DNA from: Tenebrio molitor
Taxonomy: Eukaryota; Arthropoda; Insecta; Coleoptera; Tenebrionidae
NCBI RefSeq assembly: GCF_963966145.1
Contig: NC_091048.1
Location: forward strand, 24,924,001-24,988,000
Length of the DNA stretch: 64,000 bases
Direction: 5' to 3'
The notes under the pieces are model-generated. The model saw only the letters and a program-made list of their open reading frames with translations. It made no database searches and was not told the DNA's origin. Every line of letters begins with the position of its first letter. The first letter of the stretch is position 1. Of the stretch, positions 46,081 through 59,356 are shown in pieces. Position numbers and translations under genes: made by a program.

Positions 46081-49000
46081 TAATTCAATTCAACTTCCAC
46101 AAATGGTGTTCGGTTGAATAACTTCTCATTTAACCGGGGCGCCGATATCATCTGTGGAGCACCTCGCCCTCCGGGCAAATACTCGCCTGAAAGTCTACAA
46201 GGGGCGACTTTTTCCCTTCCCTTCGGCATTGTTTCCCCTTTGAAAAAAATCATCCAAAGAAGGAATTATTTATTTTAGCGTAAACCGCATTCCTTCTGCG
46301 AAATATTTGTGTGGAAGTGAAAATTGCGCTCGTTACGCGCGATAATGACGTTGATTTTTTTCGGTGGGACTTTTTTCCTCCCTGTTAGTTCGCTGCTCAC
46401 GCAATCTGCAGTTCGATTTCCGCCAGACTTACGGCTTAATTCAAGCAATCACGGCTCCATAAAGTAATTAGTTTTAATTGCTTGTCCCCGACAGCTACGT
46501 CTGCTACCTGGCCGATCACCACCATTTGCAAGGGTGAACTGCAGCAGGGGTTGATGGCGCACGTGTGACGGCCAACTCTCTTCTCATTTGCCAATCTATT
46601 TCTGGTCGAGCTACTAATTAAGATGTTTATCTACGTATTTTAATTTTTAAAAACCCATCAATCACCGCTTAATGAATAACATTACGGTAGGGAACATGGC
46701 ATTTTTGGTTCGGCGGCAACGACACGACACCTAATTGTTCGGTGGCGTTTTATTTCCGGGGATCTACTTATGTTGCAATTATAAATGTCAGCGCAGGGCC
46801 GCAATTTTAATTCGACCTAATGAATGGTAATTACGTTTCGCATTTGGGACCCGCCGCCATTCCACTCCCTCTCTGACATTTGCGATCTGACATTTGGAAA
46901 AAATTCCGGTAAGCGCTTGCATCGCGTTTCCTCCCTGTTGTAATTCATTAAAATTGCACCCGGAGGACTGCTCTCGCGTATGCACACATCCGGCCTTTAT
47001 TCGGTTTTATAAGGAGACATAACGTTGCCGAGACGGCTGCTGCATATACCTGTATCCTTTAATAGAGGCGAGTGCAAGTGCAGACGGCGGGATCTACGAG
47101 CCCGATAATGAAACCCACTTGCCGGTTTCCGCGATTTAAGGTGTCGACGTTATCCTTTTTATCATCTGCCCTTGAGACATTATTAAAATCGTTGCTCTAT
47201 GCCGGGATGGATTAAAACGTTTTATAACTGGAAACGTTACGTTCGAGCATCGTTTATTCCGACGTAATGAAACGTTAGTTGTGGCGTTTCCGTGTGAAAT
47301 TTAATTGACTTCGCGGCTCCAAGGAATTTCGACGCCTCTGCTTGATCACGCCACTACTGCGGGTTATCCATCATAACAGCACCGTGGCCGTTTTTCACCC
47401 AGAAGATCAATTAGTGGCGCTAGGGAAATGACGACTATAAATCCTCGAAACTAACGTTTTCTGATTACAAGAAACGATCACGAAAGAGAAAAATATTTTT
47501 CAAATCAAGAAATAGTATATTACTCAACGAGCGTGTAGTGGTTGCGTGGACACTCACCTACACTCGTGAGTGAGAGCCATCACGCGCGAGTCAAATACGA
47601 TACTTCTTCTGCGACGTACAAATTGCATAATCTGCAAAAACGGTCGTTTCTAATATGGCTTGATTTAGTACCCAAAAGAATGTTTGTTTTTGCAACCCCT
47701 ATAATAAAATGTAACAAAAAACTTGTTCACAATTGAACAAAACGAGTGGAACTTGTTTCAATGCAGACTGGACCAAGTGAACTCGAACCTGATATTATTA
47801 ACACAAATAAGCCGTCACAAAACAGAAAAACTTGACGGTAAAAATTGAATTTCGACTTGAACCTTTGTCCTGCTCGCCAGTTCAAAGAAGAGATAAAACG
47901 TCAATTTTACAGTTTACGATTCTCGTTTTCTATTAGTGTGCAAGGTCTACTTTTATTACCTTTTAACATTTGAAATGACGCTATTGTCAAATCATGTTTG
48001 TCGGAATAACGGTACCGGTTTGGCGGCATCTTAAACACCGACACTTTTTGGTAATTACGTTGCAATTCGTCATCTCAAAACCGTTGTTAGAGAAAGACAA
48101 AAATTTACATCGCGCTTAGAACCGGTTAAGCTCGCGAGGGTCGAAACGAGGGCTCCACCCCGGGGACAGAATGAAGTCTTTTTATTGCCATAGTCTCAGA
48201 TATTAAGAGCCCCTCGAGACATGGTGCAATAAAAAATCAAATCTCGAAGGGGACCCTCAGAGGCTCCAAACAGGGGCAATTTTTTCCTCGACTTTTTTTT
48301 TGTTTTATGACAATTAAGCAGGAGCGTACAAATAAGGTGACGGAAAAAACCGTTGCTTTCTACCTACACAAAACGAAACTATTTTGTTTTCCTGGTTAAA
48401 TACATGACACAACGACTCATTAAACAAACAGCGAGGAAGTCTTAAACTTTTATGATTCCATTGTTCTTGTCAGAGCAATACTTTTGCAGGAAACATTTTC
48501 TAATTCTGTTCCTGCTTCGGGTCGGATAAGTCCTTTCCAAACTACATAATTTTATGATTAAATCCTTCAACTTTAATGCTCTTACTTGATAAAAACGGTA
48601 AAACCTGCACACCCTGTGCAAATTTTTCAGGGTACTTAATTAAATCGTGGAGAAATCGCTCGATTGTGCAGCGATTAAGTGCAATAAACACATTTCTCTA
48701 GTTGGTAGTTTATTTATTGGCGCAGACGTTCCGAAACACTCCCAGAAGGAATTTCGATCTGTTCGATATAATATTTTACGTCGGCCGTCAGGCCGGGAAA
48801 TATCAAATTATCTTGCAACTCACGCATTAAATCACCGATGAAATGTCAGAAAACCGTCAACAGAAAATATGAAAAACATCATACATCGTTTGAAATCGAT
48901 CGGAAACGGGAAACTCGAGGAATTGACCGATTACGGTAGAGACAAGATGGCGCAGGCCAAGATGGCGTCGGTGAAAAAACGATGCGGGGCATTTTGATTA

Positions 49001-50000
49001 AATTTTTTTGGGTGCGCAGCGAACGGTAGGTATCGAGCAATAAAGCGGTTTTATCAGTGGACACGATGCCATAAATTCGAGTAATGTGGGTACGTAAACA
49101 GTTTAATCTAAGTGGAATAAGACTTTCTTTCTGAACGCGTTACAAAGGATCTTAGAAGACGGACGAGCTCCAACAAAAGCTCGCATTTTCTCGTCCTGTA
49201 AGACATATTTCTCATCAAGGATACGTTGACAAATGCAGCAGCTCGTCCTGGTAATCAGGACGAAGACGCAATAAACGTGGGCGCAACACTTCATTCCGTG
49301 TTCAACTTGCAAAGAATTTATACGTATACATTTGTAAGACACTTAGACGGAACGGGCGTGCTCTAATGACGCCCTGAATGTCGGCAGTATTTTCTTCTGT
49401 GCGTCCCTAATGAAAGGACACGGGAGTCTTTTCACTGTACAGGTACTTTCATTTGAATAATGTCTGGGAGCTTTCCTTTTTTCCTGCTGCGGCAGGACCG
49501 GTGCGTAAGCCGACTGCACCATATGTAATTGCCTTTCATCACGTTGGCGTGTGTGGGGTTCGCGTGCTGATTAACCGCCACACGACGTGTTTTCAAATTA
49601 ACAAAACATGTCGAAGTAACATCCATCGCGATCATCAGCTCAGATAACGAAGACGTCTTCCCTTCATCGAGCGAACATTATTATTATAATGGCGCGTCAT
49701 CTCTGGTGCATCCTCTTTCACGAAATTTTTACACCGCGTCTTTTGTTTTTATTGGCTCGCCTGTCTTTCAAAAATAGCAGGAAACCGAAAGCTCAAACTT
49801 CCCAGAAAACATTCGGGCTCAGTTTCCTGCTAAAAGGTCGGTTGCGAGGTAACTAGAACAGTCGAGTCTCACGTATCCTGCATTGTTCTTTACTTATTCC
49901 GTTACGGTACACGTCGTGTTTAAAAAGGCCGACAGTTTGCAGAACTGTAATGCATTCAATTGCGAATAAATTGCATCAGAAGGAACAACACGCGGGTGTG
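46081..50000. other. GC-richer unique island 11 (long)
   Basis: About 3.9 kb of unique sequence without any copy of the repeats catalogued here, similar in texture to 35.8-39.6 kb. Short scattered frames on both strands only. A duplicated CAAGATGGCG phrase occurs at 48943-48952 and 48959-48968; CAAGATGGCG is a known YY1/Pho-type core context (GATGGC/CAAGATGGCGGC), but two sites alone prove little. Confidence 0.4.
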
Positions 50001-50545
50001 GACTTTGCTGCAGAAGTGGAAGAAAACGAACTGTTTGTCCTTTAACAAATTGCAGAAACATTCATTGTTGTCAATTTATAAAGAGATCTGGTTTCGACAA
50101 TTAATAATTTAAACAAAAAATCCAATTGGGCTGGGTAAAAAATTGCGGCAATCGCTTTCCCTTTTTGTTAAAGACATAAGTAAAGTCTTGATAGGTTTCA
50201 ATAATTTACGGTGACACTTTAAGTACCACTAGCAGAACTAGAAACTAAAATTTTTTACAATCTGCTTGTGAATGTTCAGTTCTGGCAATATGTGGTCCAA
50301 GGTAATAACTCTAAAAGTCTGTACTTTGCGTTTTGTACGTTGTGCAAACTAGGTTTGTTGTAAATCGAGAGTCATGTGTGTCTTGACATTATTAAAACAC
50401 CTGTAAGCTAAACAATTAAATTTCCATTCAGTAAGAGGCAATAATTCAAAGAAATTGCATGTTGCGATCACTAAATGAATCACGAAAATAATGACTTGCA
50501 AATAGAATTCAAAATTCCACAAAACCTGATTTTTTAGATAGGATA

Positions 50546-50863
50546 CAGGGTTATTCACGAGAAACTTCTGATGAAACTTTCGTTGTATGCAACCCAAAAT
50601 ACAAGAAACCCCTAGAACTTGATATTTTGTTTAATTCGAAATAAGTTAGCAATCCAAGTAGCTTGGCGAATAAGCTTAATCATGACACTTTCTCTTTTTT
50701 GAGGTTATGAGCAAAAGTTAATATAAATGTGAAAACTGACATGACAGACAATAAGGGCCAGCAATCGTTCATTTAAATATTACTTTTTATAAATTAGGAA
50801 GTTAGAAACAATTGGAAATTGTAGTTTCGGTTGCATATAACAAAATTTTCATCGGAAGTCTCT
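50546..50863. mobile_element. TACAGGGT-group MITE, right end lost
   Basis: Starts CAGGGTTATTCACGAGAAAC after TA. The arm GAGAAACTTCTGATGAAACT through TCGTTGTATGCAACC (50560-50595) is inverted at 50828-50863 as GGTTGCATATAACAAAATTT through CATCGGAAGTCTC. The outermost 14 bp of the right end are missing or diverged. A further inverted copy of TGCAACCCAAAATACAA (50588-50604) lies at 51216-51232, hinting at a larger or second element to the right. Confidence 0.75.
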
Positions 50864-51841
50864 GCAAGATGTGCAACACAAAATACATTTTACAAAGCAT
50901 TCATTGTGTTTTGGTATTTAAAAATTAAATCAGGAAGCCAAGTAGGTCTTCTATTAGTTTGAAAGTTATATCCGTCGTTGCATTTTTCGTTCATATTTAC
51001 GATTTAAAAATGTTTTCGAACGATGACAGAACCGACATGATCTCACTTACCCATTACTGTTGTGATGTTAATTGCTTACTATTGTTTTTAAATTATACTT
51101 TGTTGAGAGAGATATTTTTCTGTCAGAACTTGACATTTATTGGGCTGGCGTTAAAAGCTATCTATATTTTATGTACATTATGATAATGTAATAGAGATCG
51201 AGATAGCTTTATAAATTGTATTTTGGGTTGCATTTTTACCTGGTCAGGCTCGTCATCTTACGCGAATAACTTGTATAGTATGTATTATTATATTATATTA
51301 TTTCAGAAACAAACGGAGCATCGTCTTAAGTATGTTTGGTTGCCTATTTTCGCATTTATTTTTTTTTGTCAAAAAAACTATGATAGTAAACAAAAAAAGA
51401 AAATGTCACGGACCTTCGCATTTTGATTATCTATCAAATGAGTGTTTACATACCTCAAAAAAAAAGTTTCATAGCAAAAAAATTACAAATTAATTATCAC
51501 ACTTGTGTAAAAAATAAAAAGTCACCGCCTTCCGCTTAGGTGCCTAGGTGCTAACCAACCAAAAGACAAGCATTGCTCTAAAGTTGATTTTGTAGAAAAA
51601 AATCCGTAAAGAATAATTCCATGTATTTAATATTGGCGCTAGGAGAGAGATTGTGGAGTCTTGGTATTTTCATCCCACATAAAATTACAATCCTATAGAT
51701 TTTATACGAGGTAAACGGCCAAGATTAATATTTACAGTAACATCAATGAATTCTTAAATTTTATGTATTTTTAAGACTTCTATTTCTATTTTTTTTTTCC
51801 AAATTTTTTACAATTAGTTATGATTTTGTTACGTCTACAAA
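50864..51841. other. AT-rich intronic stretch with inverted echo
   Basis: Contains the exact 17-bp inverse of the MITE word at 51216-51232. Otherwise AT-rich frames with no recognisable domain. Confidence 0.4.
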
Positions 51842-52188
51842 TATCGCCCGTTCAAATAAAATCCTGAGCTGGGAAGGCGTTGGAAACCGTCAATTGTTGT
51901 GCTTTTTTAAAGTGTGCATGTTGACAGCTAACCTAAAATTTAGAACCAAAAAATATTTCTTTTTTTTCTTTCTTTGCAATGTTTTACATTAAAAATACAG
52001 TAAGTTAACGATTTCTATTCTCGAAGCAAATATCTAAGGGCACCCTTTGCTGAAAACAAACATGTTCAATTAAACATAAACAAATACCAGTCGTGTCAAA
52101 CGGCGGGAAATTCAAACTTTACACTGTTCTAAACGCTTTAATTTTTCCAACACCTACTCAGCTCAGGATTTCATTTGAACGCGCGATA
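51842..52188 (+). mobile_element. TATCG group MITE, family B copy 2 (best copy)
   Basis: 347 bp with clear inverted ends: TATCGCCCGTTCAAATAAAA then TCCTGAGCTG, and CAGCTCAGGATTTCATTTGA then ACGCGCGATA. It matches 25180-25538 in reverse along its length. Non-coding. Confidence 0.88.
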
Positions 52189-52199
52189 TTTTATAAACT

Positions 52200-53120
52200 G
52201 ATAAATGCATAGTGATGTCCTGATGTCTCTAATTGTAGAGATTTTTTCTGTGTACTTCTTTGATGACATATTTAATAAATATAAAGCTTTCTCTGAAAGT
52301 AATGTGACAAATTATGTTGAAAGGATATTTTTGAAGAAATATTCAATAACAATTCCTCTGCTAGCCCTCTTGTCCACGGTTAAAAACTCTTGCTAATTCC
52401 TGCCAAAACCAAGTGTCATCTTTGTGGTGAGGATTCAATGCAAAAGGAAACAGTACATTCTTTAAGCGTTCCTCTAAATTTCAAATATTTAAGTTCTAAA
52501 CCGATGGAGTCAAAGATATTTCCACATTGGTCTTGTGTGTCCTATCAAATACTTTCCGCGATGTTTTTAAAGCTGTGTCAAAATGAGAGTTCGTTATGGC
52601 CTTTTGAGTGTACATATTTACGTCCAAGTTGTTTGCAGGATCAGTAACTACGCAAGTTTTGTCGCCAATCACAGGAACTTTCTCTCTCGAGTGTTTGTGT
52701 GAATTTTTCTTCTCGACCCTTGACCTACTTTGGTGCTTTTTTCTGTGTACGTGCTGCCAGGCTTAACTTCTTAACTGCAATATCAGGCTCTCCACTCCTA
52801 CCCAAATTCATCCCAATTACTATGTTACAGCAGCGGAAATTGTCAAATTGATGAAAAAAATGCAATGCAATGTCAAAGTTTTCTTTTGACAAATATTTAG
52901 GTTGCTCAAAGTTGAGTTTAAGAATACGCAAGCCAATAAACGTTGCATTGGCACAACTGCACGAGCTTTGATACATCAATAAAATATGGTTCAATAAATT
53001 CCCACTTAGCACTCCTTTGACGGTACAAATTGAACGCAAATACGATTTAACACATCCCGTTCGTTTCATATCGTTCTCGCCGACCGCAACAACATTCGAT
53101 TCCGTAAGTGTATCGAGCAT
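52200..53120 (-). pseudogene. Possible decayed coding relic, unidentified
   Basis: The minus-strand frame 52725-53120 (131 codons) has balanced amino-acid composition, including LEQPKYLSKENF-like and FRCCNIVIGMNLGRSGEPDI stretches. More open fragments follow downstream in other frames. I cannot assign a family. It might be a processed pseudogene or a transposon ORF, or chance. Confidence 0.2.
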
Positions 53121-53687
53121 TTTTCATTGTCTCGTCTCCCCCTCCTGCTGTGTGTGTATATCAAAGAGCCGGACTATTTTTGTTTGTCACCCTGTCCGGC
53201 ACCAGTGAACTGCATGATGTCACATTTGTTACGTCTGGTGATCGGCAGCCTATCCTGATCAATATCGAAAACCCTGCCACTCATCCAGCCCCGTATCATT
53301 ACATGGTCTTCGTGTGTCCGTGAGCCGGGCGCACTTCCTGCGAACAGGACCTATCCTGACGAGATTGCCCGCCCGGGGAAAGATAACATCACACCGTAAT
53401 CGAGCCAATAACTAAGCACAGTCGCCGAAGACGACAGCCGAAATGAATTTGGCGCAATTTCCACTACGTCCGGAAAAAATCGTTATATTCTCATAATTTA
53501 GAAGGGGACACGCGGAAAAAGTAACACCGACCCCTTCAAACTAAATCTAGATCTTTTATAAATCTGTAAGTAAAGCTTTACTCCAAGAGTGCTATATGTT
53601 AATGGAAGATTATCCTATGCCCACCTGAGCAAGCTTCTAAATTCTTTGTAAAAAAAAATCTAAATGAGAACAAAGAAAATAGTTATT

Positions 53688-53817
53688 TACGAACCAAATG
53701 CGAGAAGAGGATGTTCCCGCATGAGCGCATATTTTTGAAACCACGAGCGACGAACGAGCGAGTGCCTTTAATTAATGCGCGAATGAGCGGAAGATGTCTT
53801 CACGCAAGTGGCTCGTA
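53688..53817. mobile_element. 130-bp palindromic MITE (TACGARCCA ends)
   Basis: Left arm TACGAACCAAATGCGAGAAG then AGGATGTTCCCGCATGAGCG. The right arm is its inverse, ending CGCAAGTGGCTCGTA, with scattered mismatches over about 43 bp. The loop carries the short repeat CGAGCGACGAACGAGCGAG. The whole element can fold into a hairpin. Confidence 0.8.
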
Positions 53818-55248
53818 CAATCCTCGAGGATTCACAAAGTGATTACTGATTAGTCTTCCAGATTTGAGTTTAGCGCATGAATTTTTTTTGTTGCCCAACA
53901 GTGCTATTAGATTTGTTTCTGCAGATCTTTTTCGAATATTTGACGAAAAGATAATGACGAAGACCCGACCGAATTAACGCTCGATTTACTTCCTCCGTTT
54001 CGAGTTGTGTATTTTAGGCATTTGTAAATTTTTTAAAGTCGGTCCCTCCCTCGAAAGAATGATGGCCTTCCCTGTATAATTTTCGCATGAAAATATTTTT
54101 GGCGTAACCGCCGAATTTGCATACGGCTCTCGCATCAAACTTCCTCGTTAAAATTACATTCGCACCGAAAACCGCCGCCTTTCAAAGCAGAAACCTCTGT
54201 GGCAACTGGATGAAAGAGGTTTCTTTCGCGGTGTCGAGTATGCTAATAATTCCGGATACGCGGCATAACGCAAAACGTTTAGACGTGTGACAATCGGGAT
54301 CACAAGACGGATTGGAAAATTTCGCTGAATGCGATTCGTCCATGCATTTCATCGGATGTGACACCCGTCTTCCTCCGATCTGGTTTTTCTTCCGAGACTC
54401 CGGAGGATACCGAGTCATTTACGAAAAGTGAAGCGAATTGCAGGTGTCGCAGGATCATTAAAATCATGTACGAAAGCTCTTTTCAGGAGCGACTTCCTCC
54501 TGCTGAAATCCGTGCCGGTGTTGCGCATTTAGGCAAATCTGAGACTGTTTCAGGCGCTCGACTCGAGTGTTAATAAAACTGATTGGTACTTTGGAAATTG
54601 CCGGCGAATTTCGACGTCGCCTCCATAAAGCTCGCTCTTCGAAAAATCGATCCCACCCTAATAAAATTGTAATACATTTTAATGGGCGAAATTTTGTTAT
54701 TACCGAACTTTATGTGGATTAATCGCGTTTGTACATGTTATACCGTAATACAGTGGAAATTTGTTATGTTTGATAAAAAAAAACTAATTACTTTTAACGC
54801 TAAAAGGAAAAATGGAAAAATCCATTAACGGAAAAGTGTTGCACTACAATGACGGCTTTTCACTATCACAACTTATTGCTCTCTTCTTCGTTTATGTAAA
54901 CACGCTCGGTGTGCTTTTATCGAGCTCGCAACTATTCCACGGATCACTTTAACAACAACTAGAGACAATAAAACGCTTTATAATTACGTAAAAGACGTCC
55001 AGCGCAGCGAGCGGAATTAAAAAGCTGCTTCCGGGCTCGTTAAAAACGTCAAATTTCTATTTCTACTGGTGAAAGGATTGCTAAAGCCAGTCGCTAAATC
55101 CTACATTGGAACAGCACAAAGAAAGACAAGTATTTTTATTGAAAAAATATTAATATCAAGTCAGATCTGGATAAATGTGAAGATTATTGAAGCTACTAAA
55201 CCGATCCAGCGCAAATTCTACTTTAATTGCACCAAATGCTGATAAATA
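53818..55248. other. GC-richer unique island 12
   Basis: Unique sequence, mixed composition, no repeat copies. Opposing frames at 54182-54573 overlap. Together with the 53.0-53.6 kb part it forms a likely preserved intron segment. Confidence 0.35.
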
Positions 55249-55727
55249 CAGGGTGTCTCAAAAATGGCGCCCAATCTCCTAAGGGTCTTAAAGAATAGAA
55301 GTCTGGTAAGGTAAATCTCAATATAAAATTTGATCGGACCAACAGATTTTGTATATCTTGCTCTTAAATATGATGATTTCAAAGAGATGTATCTCCTTTA
55401 TTACCAAATTTTACAGCTGAATTATAAATTACTTTACAATTTTACTTTTTCCAAGACCCCTTTGGGTAGTGAAACAACACAGAAGTCCTTCTTTTTAGAA
55501 TAATGACCTACCAAAATACGCTAAAAGAACAGTGGCAACATTGACCTCGAAAGAGAATTGGTTTGGTTGATTGTGCATACAAACCGATGTTGCCAAATTT
55601 GCTTATTTTAAAATGTGTATAACTTGGAAACTAGCCAAAGGAAAAAAAAATTTACAACGAAATTGAACTCAACTCTTCAAACAGTTTAACCCCTCAAGAG
55701 ATTGGGCGCCATTTTTGAGACACCCTG
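55249..55727. mobile_element. TACAGGGT-group MITE, 479 bp
   Basis: Flanked by TA (55247-55248, 55728-55729). Ends CAGGGTGTCTCAAAAATGGC then GCCCAATCTCCTAAGGG, and the inverse CCCCTCAAGAGATTGGGCGC then CATTTTTGAGACACCCTG. About 37 bp of inverted repeat. Interior AT-rich and non-coding. Confidence 0.92.
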
Positions 55728-55731
55728 TATA

Positions 55732-55780
55732 CAGGGTGTATTAAAAATGGTACATAATATTTACATCACATGATTCTACG
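55732..55780. mobile_element. TACAGGGT-group element, second end only
   Basis: CAGGGTGTATTAAAAATGGT follows immediately after the previous element, separated only by TATA. The sequence resembles the neighbour's end (GTGT-TAAAAATGG) but is not identical. No matching opposite end was found downstream to about 56.2 kb, so the right limit is unknown. Confidence 0.6.
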
Positions 55781-56149
55781 TTGAAATACAAGTAAAAAAC
55801 TCTAGTACCAATTTACTGTTAACCCTCTGGTCATAGAGTTATTAACAGTCAAATTTGGAAATTTGTTTCTTTCGTGATTTTTTTAGTAGAGATATGAAAT
55901 TTAATTATTAAATATTTCGTGTAATTAGTGATAAATAAATCGTGAGAAATGCTTCAAATGACCTTGCATTTGACTCGGACGAGCAGCTTGTAGACATTTC
56001 AACTCCTTGGATTTGAAGTGTTTCAAGTCCGGTTACAAAGAAGCCACTTCAACCGTCTCTACAGAGGTACACGAAGGCGCTTGAAGATAACAATTTTAAA
56101 ATTGTTCAGATTTTAGGAACTGTGAAAAAAAATTGTACAACCGAAAATT

Positions 56150-58300
56150 AGTTAGTTTCCCTGAACCAGTAAAACCGTGGAAACTGTCTCTCGTGCAATT
56201 GCAACATCTCTAATTATGCAAAGCACACTTTCGGGTCCAAATCGGCGACACCATCAGGAAAACGTGCAGTTTTTCGTAGTTGTTATTTCTGTGTGCGGCA
56301 TTTCGGCGTGACAGTTCCGAGCAGAGCTTTGCCTCGTGAAAAACGCTCCACTATTTGGGACGAATATGCCGTTGGCAAAAAGTGTTCGTAATCCTGCAAG
56401 CGCAGCAATCTTGTGCCACTGTATAATTTTCTTGTAAATGGTGTACAATTTCGAGGAGTGGCGCAGTTAGTGTTGTTCTAAACTCAACTATTTGGCAAGC
56501 AGACGTGGCGGCATTATGGAGCAGTTTTCCACCGAGATTCGGTCCAAGTTGAGTCGCAATTATAAGTTCCGACCGGTGCAATCGATTCGGTTGCACCGGC
56601 GGATATGAACTTTCCGAATTTATTATCGGGCCAATTAAAAATTTCGCCCGTCGCGAAAACCACCACCGGAGCTGTCACCTTAATTGGGTTAAGCCCATAA
56701 ATCCGGCGGTGCGGTCTCGTGATTTTTTCCCCGGAAAGTGTTTCTCCGGATGAAATGTCGGCCTCATCCGAGAAAGTGACGGCCTCTCGCGATATTAGGG
56801 CGCGAGAAGTCGTTGATGAAAATTATACGGTGGTGGATGCGCCGGGGTACGTTGAAAAATGCCCCGAGTAAATCACTCCGTATAAAAGGTCTGCGGAAAG
56901 ATCAGTAATTTGGCCGCTATCTAAACAGTGCGCCGCCACCGCCACGTGACTTGCTTGTGTAACATGGGGGCATTTTGCGTGTTTGTTCACAATAAATAAC
57001 CGCGAGCTGCGGGCATGGGATGATGGAGTGCAGCTTACTTACGGGGGCAAAAACTCACTTAGGGTAGCTTCCGGAAGATGCGTGCTCATCTAACCCTAAA
57101 TCTTGGGGTGTGTGCGGTTCAAGAGAAGGACTTTAATAGAAACGAGGTTAAAAGGTACGATTTATAGTCCATATATTAACATTCATGTTCCAAGACAATA
57201 CCGACCAGTTCCAACTTGTCCAAATATACCGTTATTTACGCCCGCAATAACCAAATTCGCACGCACCAAAAACACAGTTTTTTGGGCAACTTTTGGGAAC
57301 CAAAGACGGTCGGGCTTGTTGCCTTTTGTTCGACTCGAGGGTTTTAAAGTGGCTGATAAAATTGAATCCCGACAAAATGGCAAATAAAGCCGAATCGACT
57401 CGAGCGAAACGACTTAAACAAACAGAAAAGTGAAAACACACTAGTGAAATTAGAACGTAAACAACATAGTTCTTTGGCTAAGTGTAAATGTTGCCACAGC
57501 TTATCTATGTGTATCCTATTACACTGGCTCATATTCTTCAGATAACGGCTATCAACACACTAGATTACGAGCGGAAAGTTGCGATATACCCCCGAAAGCA
57601 GCTTCTCAAAGCTCGTTTTCGGCTGGCGCTACGACAGAGGAATTGCGCCCCATTGTTTATTAAGCTCGCTCACCGTTCCGAAACGAGAGGAGAGACGCCC
57701 ACGAAAATCGCCCCCGACATACGTCATAATTGTTTCCGGCTTGGTATTTTTTCCCGGCTTTTGTTTGCCACGTAAACACCGTAAAAACCAAAGCACCCAC
57801 CATAAATTAGAGGGATTCCGAAGGCGCCACCGCCCCGAAGAAAAACATTTACATCGTGAGATTTCAAAGGGAAATTTAGCGAATTAATTAAACTCGAAAG
57901 TGAGCATGATTCCGGGGGAATTTTCCGGGTCCCGGTGCCCAACTAATGAGTAACAGATAATTGAGAGGACGAAAAAACGCTCCTTTCAGAACTTCGATAA
58001 ATCATTCCATAAAGAATAAGTTTCTACGTCTGAATAAAAACTGTGCCAATTAACTTCGACTGGGAAATGGATTTCGCACAAAACGATTCTTACATAAAAC
58101 TAAATTACGATTCTCACCCTACTTGCGATATTTATTACGGAGTTTGTTAATTAAAAATGAAACATGTTGCGACACGAATAATCGGATCGACCGGGCCTAA
58201 ACTCTCAACAAAAATTTATTCCACTTTCGTGTCTACACACTCGGAACAATCTCGAAAATTTTGCCACTAGTGTGTCCATATTTCCGCTCCAATAAATTTC
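56150..58300. other. GC-richer unique island 13
   Basis: Unique sequence with GC-rich blocks (GCCGCCACCGCCACGTGAC at 56930-56948). Many short frames on both strands at 57103-57942 are mutually overlapping. No exon found. Confidence 0.4.
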
Positions 58301-58565
58301 AAAACAAAGTTTCGACGTGAAAATTACTATTTAAGTGTTTGTTTCTAGTTCGCAGCACCAGCAGTTACATACATAGTTTGTTCGATATCTAATTAGAAGG
58401 TAAATTTACTCACACCAATGAAATTCATTTATATCATTAACGAGTGGGAAAACTATTTTTTTTGTCGAAACATAGTTACCAGTTTGGGCAAAACAAAATT
58501 CAAATTACATTTGTCAACTCTTTTAAAAAAATAAGAGGACAAAGAGTTAGGAAAGAAGATTGTTA

Positions 58566-58793
58566 GAGGTCTTGGATTTTCTCATGGGCTATGAGTCATA
58601 TCTGCGCGAACGACGAATATATGTCTCAAATAGGCAAATACAAACCGATCGAAAAACATCGTCATTCGTTACCTCTCTCTCGTCTGTATGCATCTAAAGT
58701 AGTCGACGTTTTCAGTTTTCATTTACAGATTTTTCACTCCGCTTTCGCGCAGAAATTTCCAAGATCACAGCCCATGAGAGAATCCAACACTTC
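58566..58793. mobile_element. 228-bp GAGGTC-family MITE, full copy
   Basis: Flanked by TA (58564-58565, 58794-58795). Ends GAGGTCTTGGATTTTCTCAT then GGGCTATGA, and TCACAGCCCATGAGAGAATC then CAACACTTC. The same length as the nested copy at 34035-34262, and interior words such as AGTCGACGTTTTCA and ATTTACAGATTTTTCA are shared in the opposite orientation. Confidence 0.93.
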
Positions 58794-58807
58794 TATAGTG
58801 CTGTCGT

Positions 58808-59118
58808 GTGACTCTGACGGCTCGAGACTATAATGTACACCAAACAAACAAGCGGCACGTCGCCTTTTAGCATGCTACTGTAGTACAAAACTTGAATTTG
58901 CTACCACCGCTCGTTGCAGATAACGGATTGAACATCTAGAATCTGTAAGCTGGACATCTTACGTTTGCTGTAATTCAACTGGAAGATATTTTAAAGAAAA
59001 ATGAAATATTTTTCAGATAAATTTACAATGCAACATTTGGTACATAAACTACAACTGCAGGTTCTTTGTTGAACATTTATATATTTATAGTTCTACAGCT
59101 CGAGCGCCAGAGTCAAAC
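58808..59118. mobile_element. Probable MITE, about 310 bp
   Basis: TGTGACTCTGACGGCTCGAG with ACTATAATG at 58808-58835 is inverted with gaps near 59085-59118 (TATTTATAGTTCTACAGCTC then GAGCGCCAGAGTCAAACG). The arms differ by several small indels. It lies 14 bp from the GAGGTC element. Confidence 0.55.
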
Positions 59119-59356
59119 GTAAATACCATAGAACTTTCCCGGCAGCGCACTTTGCCCCTTGCAAAATTTTTCTAATGAATTTTTCAAAATTAATTAAACC
59201 AGATGTTAAAACCCTCTCACTCGTAAACATATACTTTGAGGGTAATCGCGGTGTAGATGCTTCAATTTATGGTCTACTCGGTCGGTACTCTTGCTATCTA
59301 GAGGCGGTAACTTTGATGTGGCTTTCAAGCACCCTAACAGACAGAGAAATACTAAA

